Positions 1-8,542 of a DNA stretch of 31,702 nucleotides are shown piece after piece. Source of the stretch: Nostoc sp. CHAB 5834 (GTDB taxonomy: Bacteria; Cyanobacteriota; Cyanobacteriia; Cyanobacteriales; Nostocaceae); assembly GCA_020829485.1 (NCBI GenBank), contig JAIVFU010000064.1, forward strand, positions 9,165 to 40,866. Direction: 5' to 3'. The notes under the pieces are model-generated. The model had not been told where the DNA came from. It saw only the letters and a program-made list of their open reading frames with translations, and did not search any database. Position numbers and translations under genes: made by a program. The first letter of the stretch is position 1; every line of letters begins with the position of its first letter.

Positions 1-1420
1 TCTCAATATCACTATCTGCTAGAGTTACAGCATCTTGTGCTTGCACTGTCACATTCCCTGCATTCCCAACTCCTGAAGTTGAGGTAGAAAGAAAAGCGTC
101 ATTTAGCCAGAGGCTTGCAGCATTGATATCGATATTGCCACCTTTACCTACACCCCCTTCACCCACCGAGATGGAAATAGCACTATCTGCAATGTCAACA
201 GTATCTTGTACCCGTAGTGTCACATTCCCTGCATTCCCTTGTCCAAATGTTGGGGCACTAACTTCAGCGCCATCTTTTAGCGAGAGGGTTGCAGCATTGA
301 TGTCAATATTACCTCCGTTACCGACACCCCCCGCTGTACTGTAGATTTCACTATCTGCAATGTCAACGGCATCTCGTACCCGCACTGTCACATTTCCTGC
401 ATCACCTTGTCCATAACTTGAGGCATTAAGTCGAGCCTCATCACTTAGAGAGAAGGAACCAGAATCGATAGTAATGTTACCTGCATTGCCAACTGTCCCC
501 GTTTCCACTTCGCTGCGAATACCACTGGCAAAACCGTTTTTCTCCCCAGCAATATTAACAATACCTGTAACATTCACATTGACATTCCCCGCATCCCCCC
601 GTCCTGCTAGCGCTGTTCCAGATTCTTCTCTAGTAGAGGTTACCAGTTGAGAGCCATCTTTTAGCCAGAGGCTTGCAGCATTGATGTCAATATTACCTCC
701 CTTACCTACACCTCCCGCTGACACCGTGCTGTAAATTTCAGCATTATCTGCTAGAGTTACAGCATCTTGTGCCCGCACTGTCACATTCCCTGCATTACCT
801 TGTCCAAATGTTGAGGTATCAAGTTCAGCGCCATCTTTTAGCGAGAGGGTTGCAGCATTGATGTCAATATTACCTCCCTTACCTACACCCCACACTCTGC
901 TGTAGATATCACTATCTGCAATGTCAACAGCATCTCGTACCCGCACTGTCACATTTCCTGCATTACCTTGTCCCGAAGTTGAGGCAGTAAGTTGAGCATC
1001 ATCACTTAGAGAGAATGAACCAGAATCGATAGTAATGTTACCTGCATTGCCAACTGTCCCCGTTTCCACTGTGCTGCGAATCCCACTTAAAAGATCGTTT
1101 TTCTCCCCAGCAATATTAACAATACCTGTAACATTCACATTGACATTCCCCGCATCCCCCCGTCCTGCTGGCGCTGTTGCAGATGCTTCTTCAGTAGAGG
1201 TTACCAGTTGAGCGCCATCTTTTAGCCAGAGGCTTGCAGCATTGATGTCGATATTGCCACCTTTACCTACACCTCCCGCTGACACCGTGCTGGAAATTTC
1301 AGCACTATCTGCTAGAGTTACAGCATCTTGTGCCCGCACTGTCACATTCCCTGCATTCCCTTGTCCCTTTGTTGAGGCACTAAGTTGAGTGCGATCGCCT
1401 AACGACAAAGAACCGGAGTC
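1..1420 (-). repeat. Nested long tandem repeats within the exoprotein gene
   Basis: Near-identical blocks recur with a period of about 561 bp. The gctagagttacagcatc block occurs at 18, 750 and 1311. The ttagccagaggcttgcagc block occurs near 104, 657 and 1220. The ttagcgagagggttgcagc block occurs near 276 and 837. Inside each block are shorter imperfect units of roughly 160-190 bp. The repeats stay in frame and encode beta-helix rungs. Identity at DNA level suggests recent duplication or gene conversion. Confidence 0.8.
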
Positions 1421-2464
1421 AATAGTAATATTACCCCCATTGCCAAGTGACCCCAAACGCACATCATTAAAAACTAGGCTCTCATCAGCCACTTTGATTG
1501 ACCCGGTAGCATTAAGCGTAATATCTCCCCCAATTGTTTCGGGTGTCCCCAAACCTTGTCCAATACCACCGCTTAAAATACTTCCTCCTAATATTTCTAG
1601 ATTCTTGGCATTAATTGCAATATTACCGCCACCAGCGCCTTCCACATATATTGCAGCTTGATTGGTGAGGGATACCGAAGCTCGTGCAACACTATCAGGA
1701 AATTTCAAGCTGAGATTATCGCCATCTACACCCAGCGCTACAGTACCAGGTTCGCCCAACCCTCCTAACTCAACTCGTCCACCATTAGCATTTAATCGTC
1801 CCCCATCCATGCTGACATTCCCACCCGCCAGCAGTAAACTTTTACCATCTGGTACTCGTAAACCAAATGCGTTTAAACCTGCTGGATCTTTTCCTGCAAA
1901 TGCAACTGAGCTATTTTGAATCGCTGCGTTTTGATTAATCTGATTAAACAGCAATGCTGAAGGATTAATAGTCAACAACGGTGAAGGGATATTTTTCTCA
2001 CTAGCGCTAAAAAATCCTCGATTTCCAAATTGCAGTGCATTCGCTGTACTTGCAACAAAAGAACCACCAACATTTAATTGAGCATTCTGACCAAAAATAA
2101 TGCCGTTGGGATTAATCAGAAATAGGTTAGCCGTACCCAACGTGCGAATTATCCCATCAATATTAGAAACTGAGCCACCCGTAACTCGACTAATGATATT
2201 TTTAATATCAAGAGCATTATTAAAGGAAGCAGTGCTACTAATAGGCACAGAAAACTCGCTAAAGCTGTGGAACAAATTACTTCCTGCTTGTGTTCCTCCA
2301 GTAATATTAAAAGTATTCCCATCTCTTGTAATACTGGAATTATTAGGCAATGTGCTATCTGGAGCAATTTGAGCGAAAACATGCTCTTGCGAATAAGCAA
2401 TCAAAAGGCTGCCCATCGCCAAACTACAATACCAACACCACAAATATTGAGTTATCCCTAACAT
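1..2464 (-). CDS. Filamentous-haemagglutinin-type exoprotein (two-partner secretion), C-terminus outside window
   Basis: Large open frame on the minus strand, uninterrupted to the window edge, about 821 codons visible. An N-terminal hydrophobic signal segment (about residues 8-24) ends near a VFA-Q site at residue 31. It is followed by a TPS-type domain with the hallmark NPNGI at residues 118-122 (NPNGIIFGQNAQLNVGGSF). The rest is Gly/Asn-rich beta-helix-like repeat (GNAGNVTV, GGNIDINAA, LSDDAQLTAST), as in cyanobacterial haemagglutination-activity proteins secreted by an FhaC/ShlB-like porin. The partner porin is not in the window. I chose the ATG at 2464, which has a GGGGTGG stretch just upstream; an in-frame GTG at 2473 is an alternative. 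The stop of the preceding DUF928 gene is only 30 nt upstream, so it is probably the distal gene of that operon. It is probably an adhesin or surface protein; the ligand is unknown. Confidence 0.9.
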   Translation of the reverse strand, partial: MLGITQYLWCWYCSLAMGSLLIAYSQEHVFAQIAPDSTLPNNSSITRDGNTFNITGGTQAGSNLFHSFSEFSVPISSTASFNNALDIKNIISRVTGGSVSNIDGIIRTLGTANLFLINPNGIIFGQNAQLNVGGSFVASTANALQFGNRGFFSASEKNIPSPLLTINPSALLFNQINQNAAIQNSSVAFAGKDPAGLNAFGLRVPDGKSLLLAGGNVSMDGGRLNANGGRVELGGLGEPGTVALGVDGDNLSLKFPDSVARASVSLTNQAAIYVEGAGGGNIAINAKNLEILGGSILSGGIGQGLGTPETIGGDITLNATGSIKVADESLVFNDVRLGSLGNGGNITIDSGSLSLGDRTQLSASTKGQGNAGNVTVRAQDAVTLADSAEISSTVSAGGVGKGGNIDINAASLWLKDGAQLVTSTEEASATAPAGRGDAGNVNVNVTGIVNIAGEKNDLLSGIRSTVETGTVGNAGNITIDSGSFSLSDDAQLTASTSGQGNAGNVTVRVRDAVDIADSDIYSRVWGVGKGGNIDINAATLSLKDGAELDTSTFGQGNAGNVTVRAQDAVTLADNAEIYSTVSAGGVGKGGNIDINAASLWLKDGSQLVTSTREESGTALAGRGDAGNVNVNVTGIVNIAGEKNGFASGIRSEVETGTVGNAGNITIDSGSFSLSDEARLNASSYGQGDAGNVTVRVRDAVDIADSEIYSTAGGVGNGGNIDINAATLSLKDGAEVSAPTFGQGNAGNVTLRVQDTVDIADSAISISVGEGGVGKGGNIDINAASLWLNDAFLSTSTSGVGNAGNVTVQAQDAVTLADSDIE

Positions 2465-2494
2465 TGTACCCACCCCATTACTCGTCTGATTTTG

Positions 2495-3304
2495 TCAGTT
2501 TTCTAAGTTATAATGCTGTACAATTGGCTCTTTAGCAATATCTTGTAAGCCAATGGCATTTAATAGGTCAACCCAATCTTTATTAATAGTTGCATCCTGC
2601 GGATTAGCACGGCGCAGTTGACCTAAATTAGTTAGGGCATCGTACCAAATATTATTAGCGCTATAAGCAATGTACTCCCTTGGCTTTGCTGTCTTTAATT
2701 GACTATCAAGAGCCTGAGTCAGCACCTGCCTTTGCACAAACCCATCTACATAAAAATTGTCAGATGTTTTTCCCACATCACCACAATAAACATGAAAGTA
2801 CCAGTGATATTTTTTATTTGCTTTTAAAGAGTATTGCGGTTGTGGTGGAGTAATGCTAATAATACCACGTTTTCCAGACAGAGTAAGAGGTGTTCGATAA
2901 ACATTCTCTACATCTTTACCAGAGAGCGCTTGTAACACAAATTCTGCGGAACGGGCGGTCTCAGGTAGTTCAGGAACATAAAACCAAAAAGTTGGATTTT
3001 CTGCAACTGTTGATGCCAAGACTGATTTTCCTCCATTACCAGGAACTAAAGCAGTAAGACTCGCCAGGGACTTAAGACAATCAGGATTACGCCCAGCCCC
3101 TGCTTTGCGCCGACCTGTAGGTGCGCCGTTTCTGGGCAATGTCGGTTGCTGAAAAGATTGGAAATGCGAATTTTTTACAGGGTTTTGAATCGAATTAGTC
3201 AGTTGTGCCTGCACTGATTGCAAATGACTTGTTGCACTAATAATTAGCAAATAAATTGTGCAAGTCCCTTGAATTCTTTGGATTAGTAATTTTTTTCTAA
3301 TCAT
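2495..3304 (-). CDS. DUF928 family exported protein
   Basis: 269 aa. The N-terminus is basic then hydrophobic (residues 1-25), with a plausible signal-peptidase site after VQA near residue 33. The conserved DUF928 pattern is visible: a GRRKAGAGR stretch near residue 65, then LTALVPGNGG, TVAENPTFWFYVP, and a C-terminal YDAL..LGQLR region with a conserved tryptophan. The function of DUF928 is not established; family members are cyanobacterial and often sit beside CHAT/CHASE2 and haemagglutinin-type genes, as here. The start overlaps the end of the CHAT-CHASE2 gene by 8 nt, and the stop lies 30 nt before the exoprotein start, which points to translational coupling in one operon. A role in surface export or envelope association is inference. 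Confidence 0.85.
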   Translation of the reverse strand: MIRKKLLIQRIQGTCTIYLLIISATSHLQSVQAQLTNSIQNPVKNSHFQSFQQPTLPRNGAPTGRRKAGAGRNPDCLKSLASLTALVPGNGGKSVLASTVAENPTFWFYVPELPETARSAEFVLQALSGKDVENVYRTPLTLSGKRGIISITPPQPQYSLKANKKYHWYFHVYCGDVGKTSDNFYVDGFVQRQVLTQALDSQLKTAKPREYIAYSANNIWYDALTNLGQLRRANPQDATINKDWVDLLNAIGLQDIAKEPIVQHYNLEN

Positions 3305-5666
3305 GATTAAAATTTAATTTTTTTCTTTTATCAAGATGAGAACGTCTAAACCATGAAAATACAATTACTTGGGTAGTTAACACTGCTAATACTGGGGGGA
3401 TAAGTGGCACCCATCCAGCCAGTATAAAAATGCCAAAACATAACTCAAATAGCATTAAAAGTATTGCTATCACCGCTAGTCCCAGGTGCAAAGGTTTGGA
3501 ATAATACCACGCTATAATACCTCCTAATAATGACCATACCCATATCCAAACTGTCTCTATCCATCCAGACCACCACCACAATAAGGGTCTGCGGTCTAAA
3601 ACTGCACTGAGGATTTGACTTAGCATCTGTGCTTGTACGAACACCCCCGGTATCTGCTTTTGCTTCTGCTTTGTACTAGAACTGAATGGTGTCTTCCAAT
3701 AATCGTTCGTGTTGGTAGGGGCAGAAAGACCAATAAGAATAACACGGTCTCTAAGTGATTGAATTGATTCTAGGGGTATCTTTTCATCTAACACATCTCT
3801 TAAACTAACTTGCTCGGCAATTTTTTCAACAGAAGGGAGAGAACTATAATTTAACAATATTTGATAACCAGATGCATCAACTTTTTGATAACCGCTAGTG
3901 TGTTCCTTTAATTGCTTAAATACAACATCATCAATTTGTAAATAACCTTCTTTCGTAACACTTGATGTTTTGCCTTCTTTATCTAAATAATGAAGTGCTA
4001 GTTGGAGATTAAAAGCATATTCTGTGGTACATAGAGATGTTGGAGGAGGAGTCAAATATAAAAGTTGACGACGAGCAATAACTTCATCATCTGCCACAAA
4101 ATCACTAAAACTTAACTGTTCCTTTGGAACTCCATCAGGTGACGGAATCCCATCACTATCACCATCATCATCAGTTGTAGCAACTTTGCACACAAAAAAT
4201 AGACGATTATCCTCGCTAAAACGAGTGGCTAAATTTGGATATTTGGGATCTACAGCCCCATCACGGTAAATATCTAAACCAATAGTTCGCGGTTGGTACT
4301 TATTTAATTTATCTAATAATTGAGCAAGGGCTTGATCAGATAACGACCATCGCATTTGCATCCCTTTATTGATTTGGTACTGAATATCTGCTTCATCAAT
4401 AGTAATAATCAAAATCCGTTCATCAGGTTTTTCAGTCACAAGCTGCGATCGCAGTTGCATAAAATGGTCAAAAGCCTGTAATTCCGATGTTTGCAGATAA
4501 CCCCAAAACCGCACCCCCATAACCAAACTTGTTACCAAAAAGCTTGCCAGCAATATGGTCAAAACACTCTTGGTAGTGATCATCTTTCGGTGTAACTGCC
4601 AAGTCATTGGCACTTCCAAAGGATTTTGACAAATTACTGGTAACCAAGTTGCACAAGGATATTCATCTTCTATGCCTTCGAGTCTTTTTCTCGCCTCGCG
4701 CAGCGCAGAATATAAAGGTCGTCCGCTAGAAAATTCTGTTAAAAAATGTTTTAAAAATTCCTGTGCTACCAAGTCTGGGACTGGTTCGCGCATGACAATG
4801 ACTTGGGGAATGTGTAAATCCTCTAATGCTTCTGCTAACCCTAAGCCATCACAGGAATTGAAAATTGCCAAACGCAATCCACTTTCAATTGCTTTTGTGA
4901 GTCCATGTTTTAATCTATCTAGAGTAATTGTCGTAGTTTGATTAATTTGCAGAACTCCTTTTTCTTGACTATAACTATGTCCTGCAAAAAATAAAATATT
5001 CCAACCTTGATCCCAAAGTTCATTACTTAATTCCTTTCGTTGTGGTTCAAGGAGAAACTTTATTTTAGCTTGGTTTGATAATTTTTCTAAAAAGCGTCTA
5101 TCTTGACTAATATCAATCCCTTTACTATTACCAAAAATCGCTAATATTCTAACTTTTTTTTCTTTAATATATATTTGATTTGGTCGTTGGGCTTCTAATG
5201 GACTGAGCGCTACTTCGGCATTTGGATAATCTTCAAAGAAATTCCACAAATGCCAAGGAAGCCGCCGCAATAATTTATCACTAGTTGCAATCATAAAACG
5301 AATTTCTTCATTTGGATTTAATTGCGTGCGTAACTTTTGTTCTATTTTGCGAAACTGCTCCGAGTTAAGCCAAATATTAATTCTAGATGATAATTCCTCA
5401 CATAAATTGTTAAATTCAACTTCTGAAAAATTTGTAACATCAGTCTCTTCGATTTCCAGGCGTACAGACCAACCATGATAGCGGTAGAGAGCCGAGTATA
5501 GGATTTGCCAATTTCGATAAAGTTGAGGAATTTCTGGTGCTGCTGGTAAACTACCACGAAATTCCATCGCCCGATGATCATTTGTCAAACCAAGTTGAGC
5601 TGTGACATCGGGGAAGCCTTTGTAGAGGTCTCCCTTACCCAAATTTAAAACAACTAACTTACTCAT
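3297..5666 (-). CDS. CHAT-CHASE2 membrane protein (caspase-like domain fused to extracytoplasmic sensor)
   Basis: 789 aa. The N-terminal part (about 100-350) is a CHAT domain: AGHS places the catalytic His at 230 and NSCDG the catalytic Cys at 272, so the protease dyad is intact. A membrane span follows (about 365-388), then a CHASE2 domain (about 395-690; DHFMQLRS, ILIITIDEADI, RTIGLDIYRD, DRVILIGLSAP) and three further spans (about 697-772). CHASE2 usually feeds a kinase or cyclase; here nothing follows the last spans, so the cytoplasmic CHAT domain is the only obvious output. A short acidic insert (DDDGDSDG near 500) resembles a calcium-binding loop. It lies 20 nt after the DUF1822 gene and overlaps the DUF928 gene. 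Inferred: signal-controlled proteolysis linked to the surface protein; the substrate is unknown. Confidence 0.9.
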   Translation of the reverse strand: MSKLVVLNLGKGDLYKGFPDVTAQLGLTNDHRAMEFRGSLPAAPEIPQLYRNWQILYSALYRYHGWSVRLEIEETDVTNFSEVEFNNLCEELSSRINIWLNSEQFRKIEQKLRTQLNPNEEIRFMIATSDKLLRRLPWHLWNFFEDYPNAEVALSPLEAQRPNQIYIKEKKVRILAIFGNSKGIDISQDRRFLEKLSNQAKIKFLLEPQRKELSNELWDQGWNILFFAGHSYSQEKGVLQINQTTTITLDRLKHGLTKAIESGLRLAIFNSCDGLGLAEALEDLHIPQVIVMREPVPDLVAQEFLKHFLTEFSSGRPLYSALREARKRLEGIEDEYPCATWLPVICQNPLEVPMTWQLHRKMITTKSVLTILLASFLVTSLVMGVRFWGYLQTSELQAFDHFMQLRSQLVTEKPDERILIITIDEADIQYQINKGMQMRWSLSDQALAQLLDKLNKYQPRTIGLDIYRDGAVDPKYPNLATRFSEDNRLFFVCKVATTDDDGDSDGIPSPDGVPKEQLSFSDFVADDEVIARRQLLYLTPPPTSLCTTEYAFNLQLALHYLDKEGKTSSVTKEGYLQIDDVVFKQLKEHTSGYQKVDASGYQILLNYSSLPSVEKIAEQVSLRDVLDEKIPLESIQSLRDRVILIGLSAPTNTNDYWKTPFSSSTKQKQKQIPGVFVQAQMLSQILSAVLDRRPLLWWWSGWIETVWIWVWSLLGGIIAWYYSKPLHLGLAVIAILLMLFELCFGIFILAGWVPLIPPVLAVLTTQVIVFSWFRRSHLDKRKKLNFNHD

Positions 5667-5686
5667 TACACTCCGACAAAAAAATG

Positions 5687-6646
5687 TCAGATGACAAAAG
5701 CCTCTTTGATTGTGAAATCACCATTAGACACTTGTATATTAAAGCCTTCTCCAGAATACCCTCTAAATCGTTTTAATTGAATAAAATTATCATTACTCCG
5801 TGATACAACTTCTTGGATATTTTCTCCTGATTCTGATAGTAAATTCATTCTCAGGTTAGATTGCAAATAAGTTTGTCCGTTTACTGGATGTAATTGTACT
5901 AGTATTTCTACTTTATCTTCAGAATAAGGTGCGATCGCCATTAACAGCACTACAGATTGATTTCCAACTTGTAACCCCAAATCTATTATTTTTGCTCGTG
6001 CTACATTCCCTTCACGCTTTGATGAAATACTTCTTAAGGCAAACTTTTTATCATTTATATTGCTGAAAACTTCTTCTAAAGCCATCCAACTATTTTCAAA
6101 CAGATTCTCGAACCATTGGTTTAAATTTACCCGTATTTGGCTAGCACTGAGTGCAGGGTGAGCAACAGCGTCAGGAATACAATCGAAGAGAAAATTAAGG
6201 GGTTTGAGGCTGAAGAGTGGTATTTGCTCCCAATCAGAAGGAATATTAACTCTTCTAACAAATCCCAACAACTGCACTTCATTTAACTGCTCACTAAACT
6301 GGACAGCCACATAACCAATTCTATTTTCCATCACTTCAGATGGTAGGGAAATTACTGTTTCACCAGGTTGAACTGGACGACACTCTAACTTACCAATGTT
6401 GGGAAGAACTAGATCGGCAACATCAAATAAAGCTCGTTTAAGAGGATGCCAACTATCACCTTCTTCTAGAGCAGTATCAATCCATAGCCATTTCAGGTAA
6501 CTGTAAACAGCATAAACTGCTAGTGTATTCAAATATATTTGTTTCCCTTTTTGAGGCGTAGTTTGTTCAACAGCAAACTGGCGGGCAATGGCATGAGCTT
6601 CTTGTCCAAGTGTAATTTTTAAGCAAAGTGTTTCTGTACTACTCAT
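5687..6646 (-). CDS. DUF1822 family protein
   Basis: 319 aa, soluble, no signal peptide. The N-terminal block ARQFAVEQTTPQKGKQIYL with NTLAVYAVYSYLKWL is the recognisable DUF1822 signature, and the C-terminal half is beta-rich as in the family. Function is unknown; DUF1822 genes in cyanobacteria commonly lie next to sigma-like and CHAT/CHASE2 genes. Here it sits 5 nt after the sigma-like gene and 20 nt before the CHAT-CHASE2 gene, so all are probably co-transcribed. It may be a partner or regulator of the CHAT protein, but the sequence does not show this. Confidence 0.85.
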   Translation of the reverse strand: MSSTETLCLKITLGQEAHAIARQFAVEQTTPQKGKQIYLNTLAVYAVYSYLKWLWIDTALEEGDSWHPLKRALFDVADLVLPNIGKLECRPVQPGETVISLPSEVMENRIGYVAVQFSEQLNEVQLLGFVRRVNIPSDWEQIPLFSLKPLNFLFDCIPDAVAHPALSASQIRVNLNQWFENLFENSWMALEEVFSNINDKKFALRSISSKREGNVARAKIIDLGLQVGNQSVVLLMAIAPYSEDKVEILVQLHPVNGQTYLQSNLRMNLLSESGENIQEVVSRSNDNFIQLKRFRGYSGEGFNIQVSNGDFTIKEAFVI

Positions 6647-6651
6647 GGCTG

Positions 6652-7404
6652 TTAATTAGATTGATATCCGAGTTGAATGGCAACTTCTTGCAGGAGCGGT
6701 ATTGCTTTTAATTTCCAGTGGGATACTAAAGTTTGGTAATTGATTTGGCACTCACGAGCAATATCAGTAAGCTTATCTGGTGGATTCTTAAATATGAACA
6801 GCAACCTTTGACTGAGTACTTGACAATTGCATTCGGGATGTTTTCGAGGATAACAGTTTCGTAGTTGCTTGTCTGGATCTTGCTCAATGTAAATTGCTAA
6901 ATTGGCTACTAAGCATTGTTGTGACTCCTGTTGTAATTGTTCAAGATAAATTTCTAGCCCACTTAAAACATACGGGTTAGATGGTGTCCCTAATAACCTT
7001 CCTTCTTCTGATACTCGTTCTAGCCAACTTGTTATCTGTGCATCTGCATCCGAAATATTTTCATCCAAGGAAAGCTGAAGCCTCCTTGTTTGAGGCGCAG
7101 ATGAGGAATTTAAATCTTTAATACGCCAGGAAAGGTAGCCTTTGAGCCATTTTACTAAGTCAGTTCGTACTGAAGATGTACGTGGCTGAAAGTTTCTGAT
7201 ATTGTGGCTCAACCACTCCAAACTTTGGTTTAAGGCATCTAAAAAGTGGTTGGGGCAGTCCATGCTTGAGTATTTTCTAAATTCCGGTAGTCCCTGAATT
7301 AAAATCAGAAGCCGACTCATAGCTTTTCGCCATTCCCGGCTGCCGTCTGGGTGTTGACAAACTGCTGCTATCAATTGGCGTAGGCGCTCATCCTGATCAT
7401 CCAT
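6652..7404 (-). CDS. Sigma-70-like / region-4 HTH protein
   Basis: About 250 aa from the ATG at 7404 (MDDQDERLRQL). The frame continues 13 codons upstream to 7443, but that extension is hydrophobic and atypical. The N-terminal half resembles a helical region-2-like segment (REWRKAMSRLLILIQ, then a WLKGYLSWRIKDL helix). The C-terminal 40 residues look like a region-4 helix-turn-helix (LTDIARECQINYQTLVSHWKLKAIPLLQ). Such divergent sigma-like proteins are found upstream of DUF1822 genes in cyanobacteria. It is first in the leftward operon, 5 nt before DUF1822, which fits a dedicated regulator. Promoter recognition is inferred, and the protein could instead be a non-sigma DNA-binding regulator. 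Confidence 0.6.
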   Translation of the reverse strand: MDDQDERLRQLIAAVCQHPDGSREWRKAMSRLLILIQGLPEFRKYSSMDCPNHFLDALNQSLEWLSHNIRNFQPRTSSVRTDLVKWLKGYLSWRIKDLNSSSAPQTRRLQLSLDENISDADAQITSWLERVSEEGRLLGTPSNPYVLSGLEIYLEQLQQESQQCLVANLAIYIEQDPDKQLRNCYPRKHPECNCQVLSQRLLFIFKNPPDKLTDIARECQINYQTLVSHWKLKAIPLLQEVAIQLGYQSN

Positions 7405-7731
7405 AAAAGCTTTTACCAAAGAATAATACAGTAGACACAACACAGCAGCACAGTTATAAGCACTGCTTTATTTGACCTTACTCTTATATCAGGCAAGAAT
7501 CAAAAAAATATGAAAACTTTAGAATTTTGCTTACTAATCCTTGAGATCCAGTCCAGGAGCAGATAAGAGAAATTATTTAAAGCAAGTTGGTCGGGGTATT
7601 GTATTTTTCATAGTTATCCAAATTTTCACTGATATAGGATTAGAGGCTCGATTTGAAAAAAATTTTGAAAACTTTTTACCAATTTAGCTTCCGAATAGTT
7701 TTCATATTTAGTCTGATTTAGAAGTAATAGG
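7405..7731. other. AT-rich intergenic region with likely divergent promoters
   Basis: A 327-nt spacer between the leftward operon and the rightward response-regulator remnant. It contains poly-A and poly-T runs and only trivial short open frames. On the minus strand TATTAT near 7424 and TATAAC near 7454 resemble -10 boxes for the leftward operon; no convincing -35 partner was found. The missing 5' end of the response regulator is not recognisable here. Confidence 0.4.
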
Positions 7732-8268
7732 TTGCTTAAAGGAGTAGTTAAAGCTAAAGGTTTCTATACTATAGGTGCTGAAAACGGCCTTATCGGTGTG
7801 CAACGAGCACAGGAAGATTTGCCCGATTTAATAATCAGCGAAATAGCGATGTCAAAACTCGATGGTTACAGCGTCCTAACGAAGCTGCGTCAAAATCCAG
7901 ATACAGCGATTATCCCCTTGATTTTTGTAACTACTAAAGTGAGTAAGGCTGACATCCGCAAAGGTATGGAGATGGGCGCGGATGACTATCTCACTAAGCC
8001 CTGTACCGTACAGGAATTATTGAGGGCGATCGCAGCCTGCTTGGAAAAACGAGCCTTTCTCCAACAGTGCTACACTGCACAGTCACAGCCAGTCCGAAAA
8101 CCACCACTAGCTGACACCACAAAACAGTTTGATTTGGAGTCGATTTTTCCATATGACCCTGATTTGATGGAGGTCTTCCACTTCATAGAAGCCAATAGAC
8201 TCACTGACTCCAAACTGGATGCCCAGAAGTTGAAAGGTTGTCAAATGCCGAAGATAAACCAAGGTTAA
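7732..8268 (+). pseudogene. Truncated response regulator (receiver domain) lacking its N-terminus and its AraC output
   Basis: The open frame starts only at a TTG and enters the receiver domain in alpha-1 (AKGFYTIGAENGL). The first beta strand with the acidic pair is missing. The phospho-acceptor site reads LIISEIAM, so the usual Asp is Glu at residue 37; the conserved Lys is present in YLTKP (residue 89). After residue 155 the frame reaches FIEAN, matching the start of the AraC domain of the following gene, then runs at 8196/8197 into antisense transposase sequence. The last ~24 codons are therefore not native. I infer a decayed relative of a receiver-AraC protein, cut at both ends. A translated, phosphorylation-independent fragment is possible but unlikely. 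Confidence 0.7.
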
Positions 8269-8475
8269 AATTATTTGTTCTCTGAGAGATAATTTTTGTT
8301 TTCGACCTCTACCACCAGCAATAATTCTCACTTTCTGGGATTCTAATAAAGCTTGTTTTTCATAATGCAATCGTTCTGCATTTTGAATTAACTGTTGTAA
8401 CTGTTCATACTCCAGACCAATTAAGCGCTGTGTTTCTTTAGGATTCTCTTCAATATGCTTCAGTATGTTGTTCAT
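8197..8475 (-). mobile_element. Insertion-sequence remnant: N-terminal fragment of a DDE (Tnp_4-like) transposase
   Basis: 93 codons read leftward from the ATG at 8475: an N-terminal helical segment (IEENPKETQRLIGLEYEQL), a basic GGRGRKQKLS stretch, then the helix-turn-helix IILTLVYLRHLTTFQLLGI with FGVSES. This resembles the N-terminal HTH of transposases related to DDE_Tnp_4 that are common in cyanobacteria. The match stops exactly at 8197, where the strand becomes the antisense of the response-regulator frame, so the catalytic domain is gone. The upstream IS end probably reaches about 8530, because the next gene has its ribosome-binding site there. No terminal repeats could be assigned. 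Confidence 0.65.
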
Positions 8476-8542
8476 ATTTCTGTGTCAAAAAAGCTCTTTA
8501 ATGTTCTTTTACCACAGAATGTTACTATTTTGGAGATGTCTG

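Noticed and set aside
123..2535. Several plus-strand and minus-strand ORFs of 60-90 codons inside 1-2535
   Set aside because: They are Pro/Leu-rich shadows of the long minus-strand exoprotein frame, which has no stop up to the window edge and shows a clear TPS domain.
8465..8542. 26-codon N-terminal extension of the AraC-type protein
   Set aside because: It lies in the IS remnant end; the ATG at 8543 has a good GGAG site.
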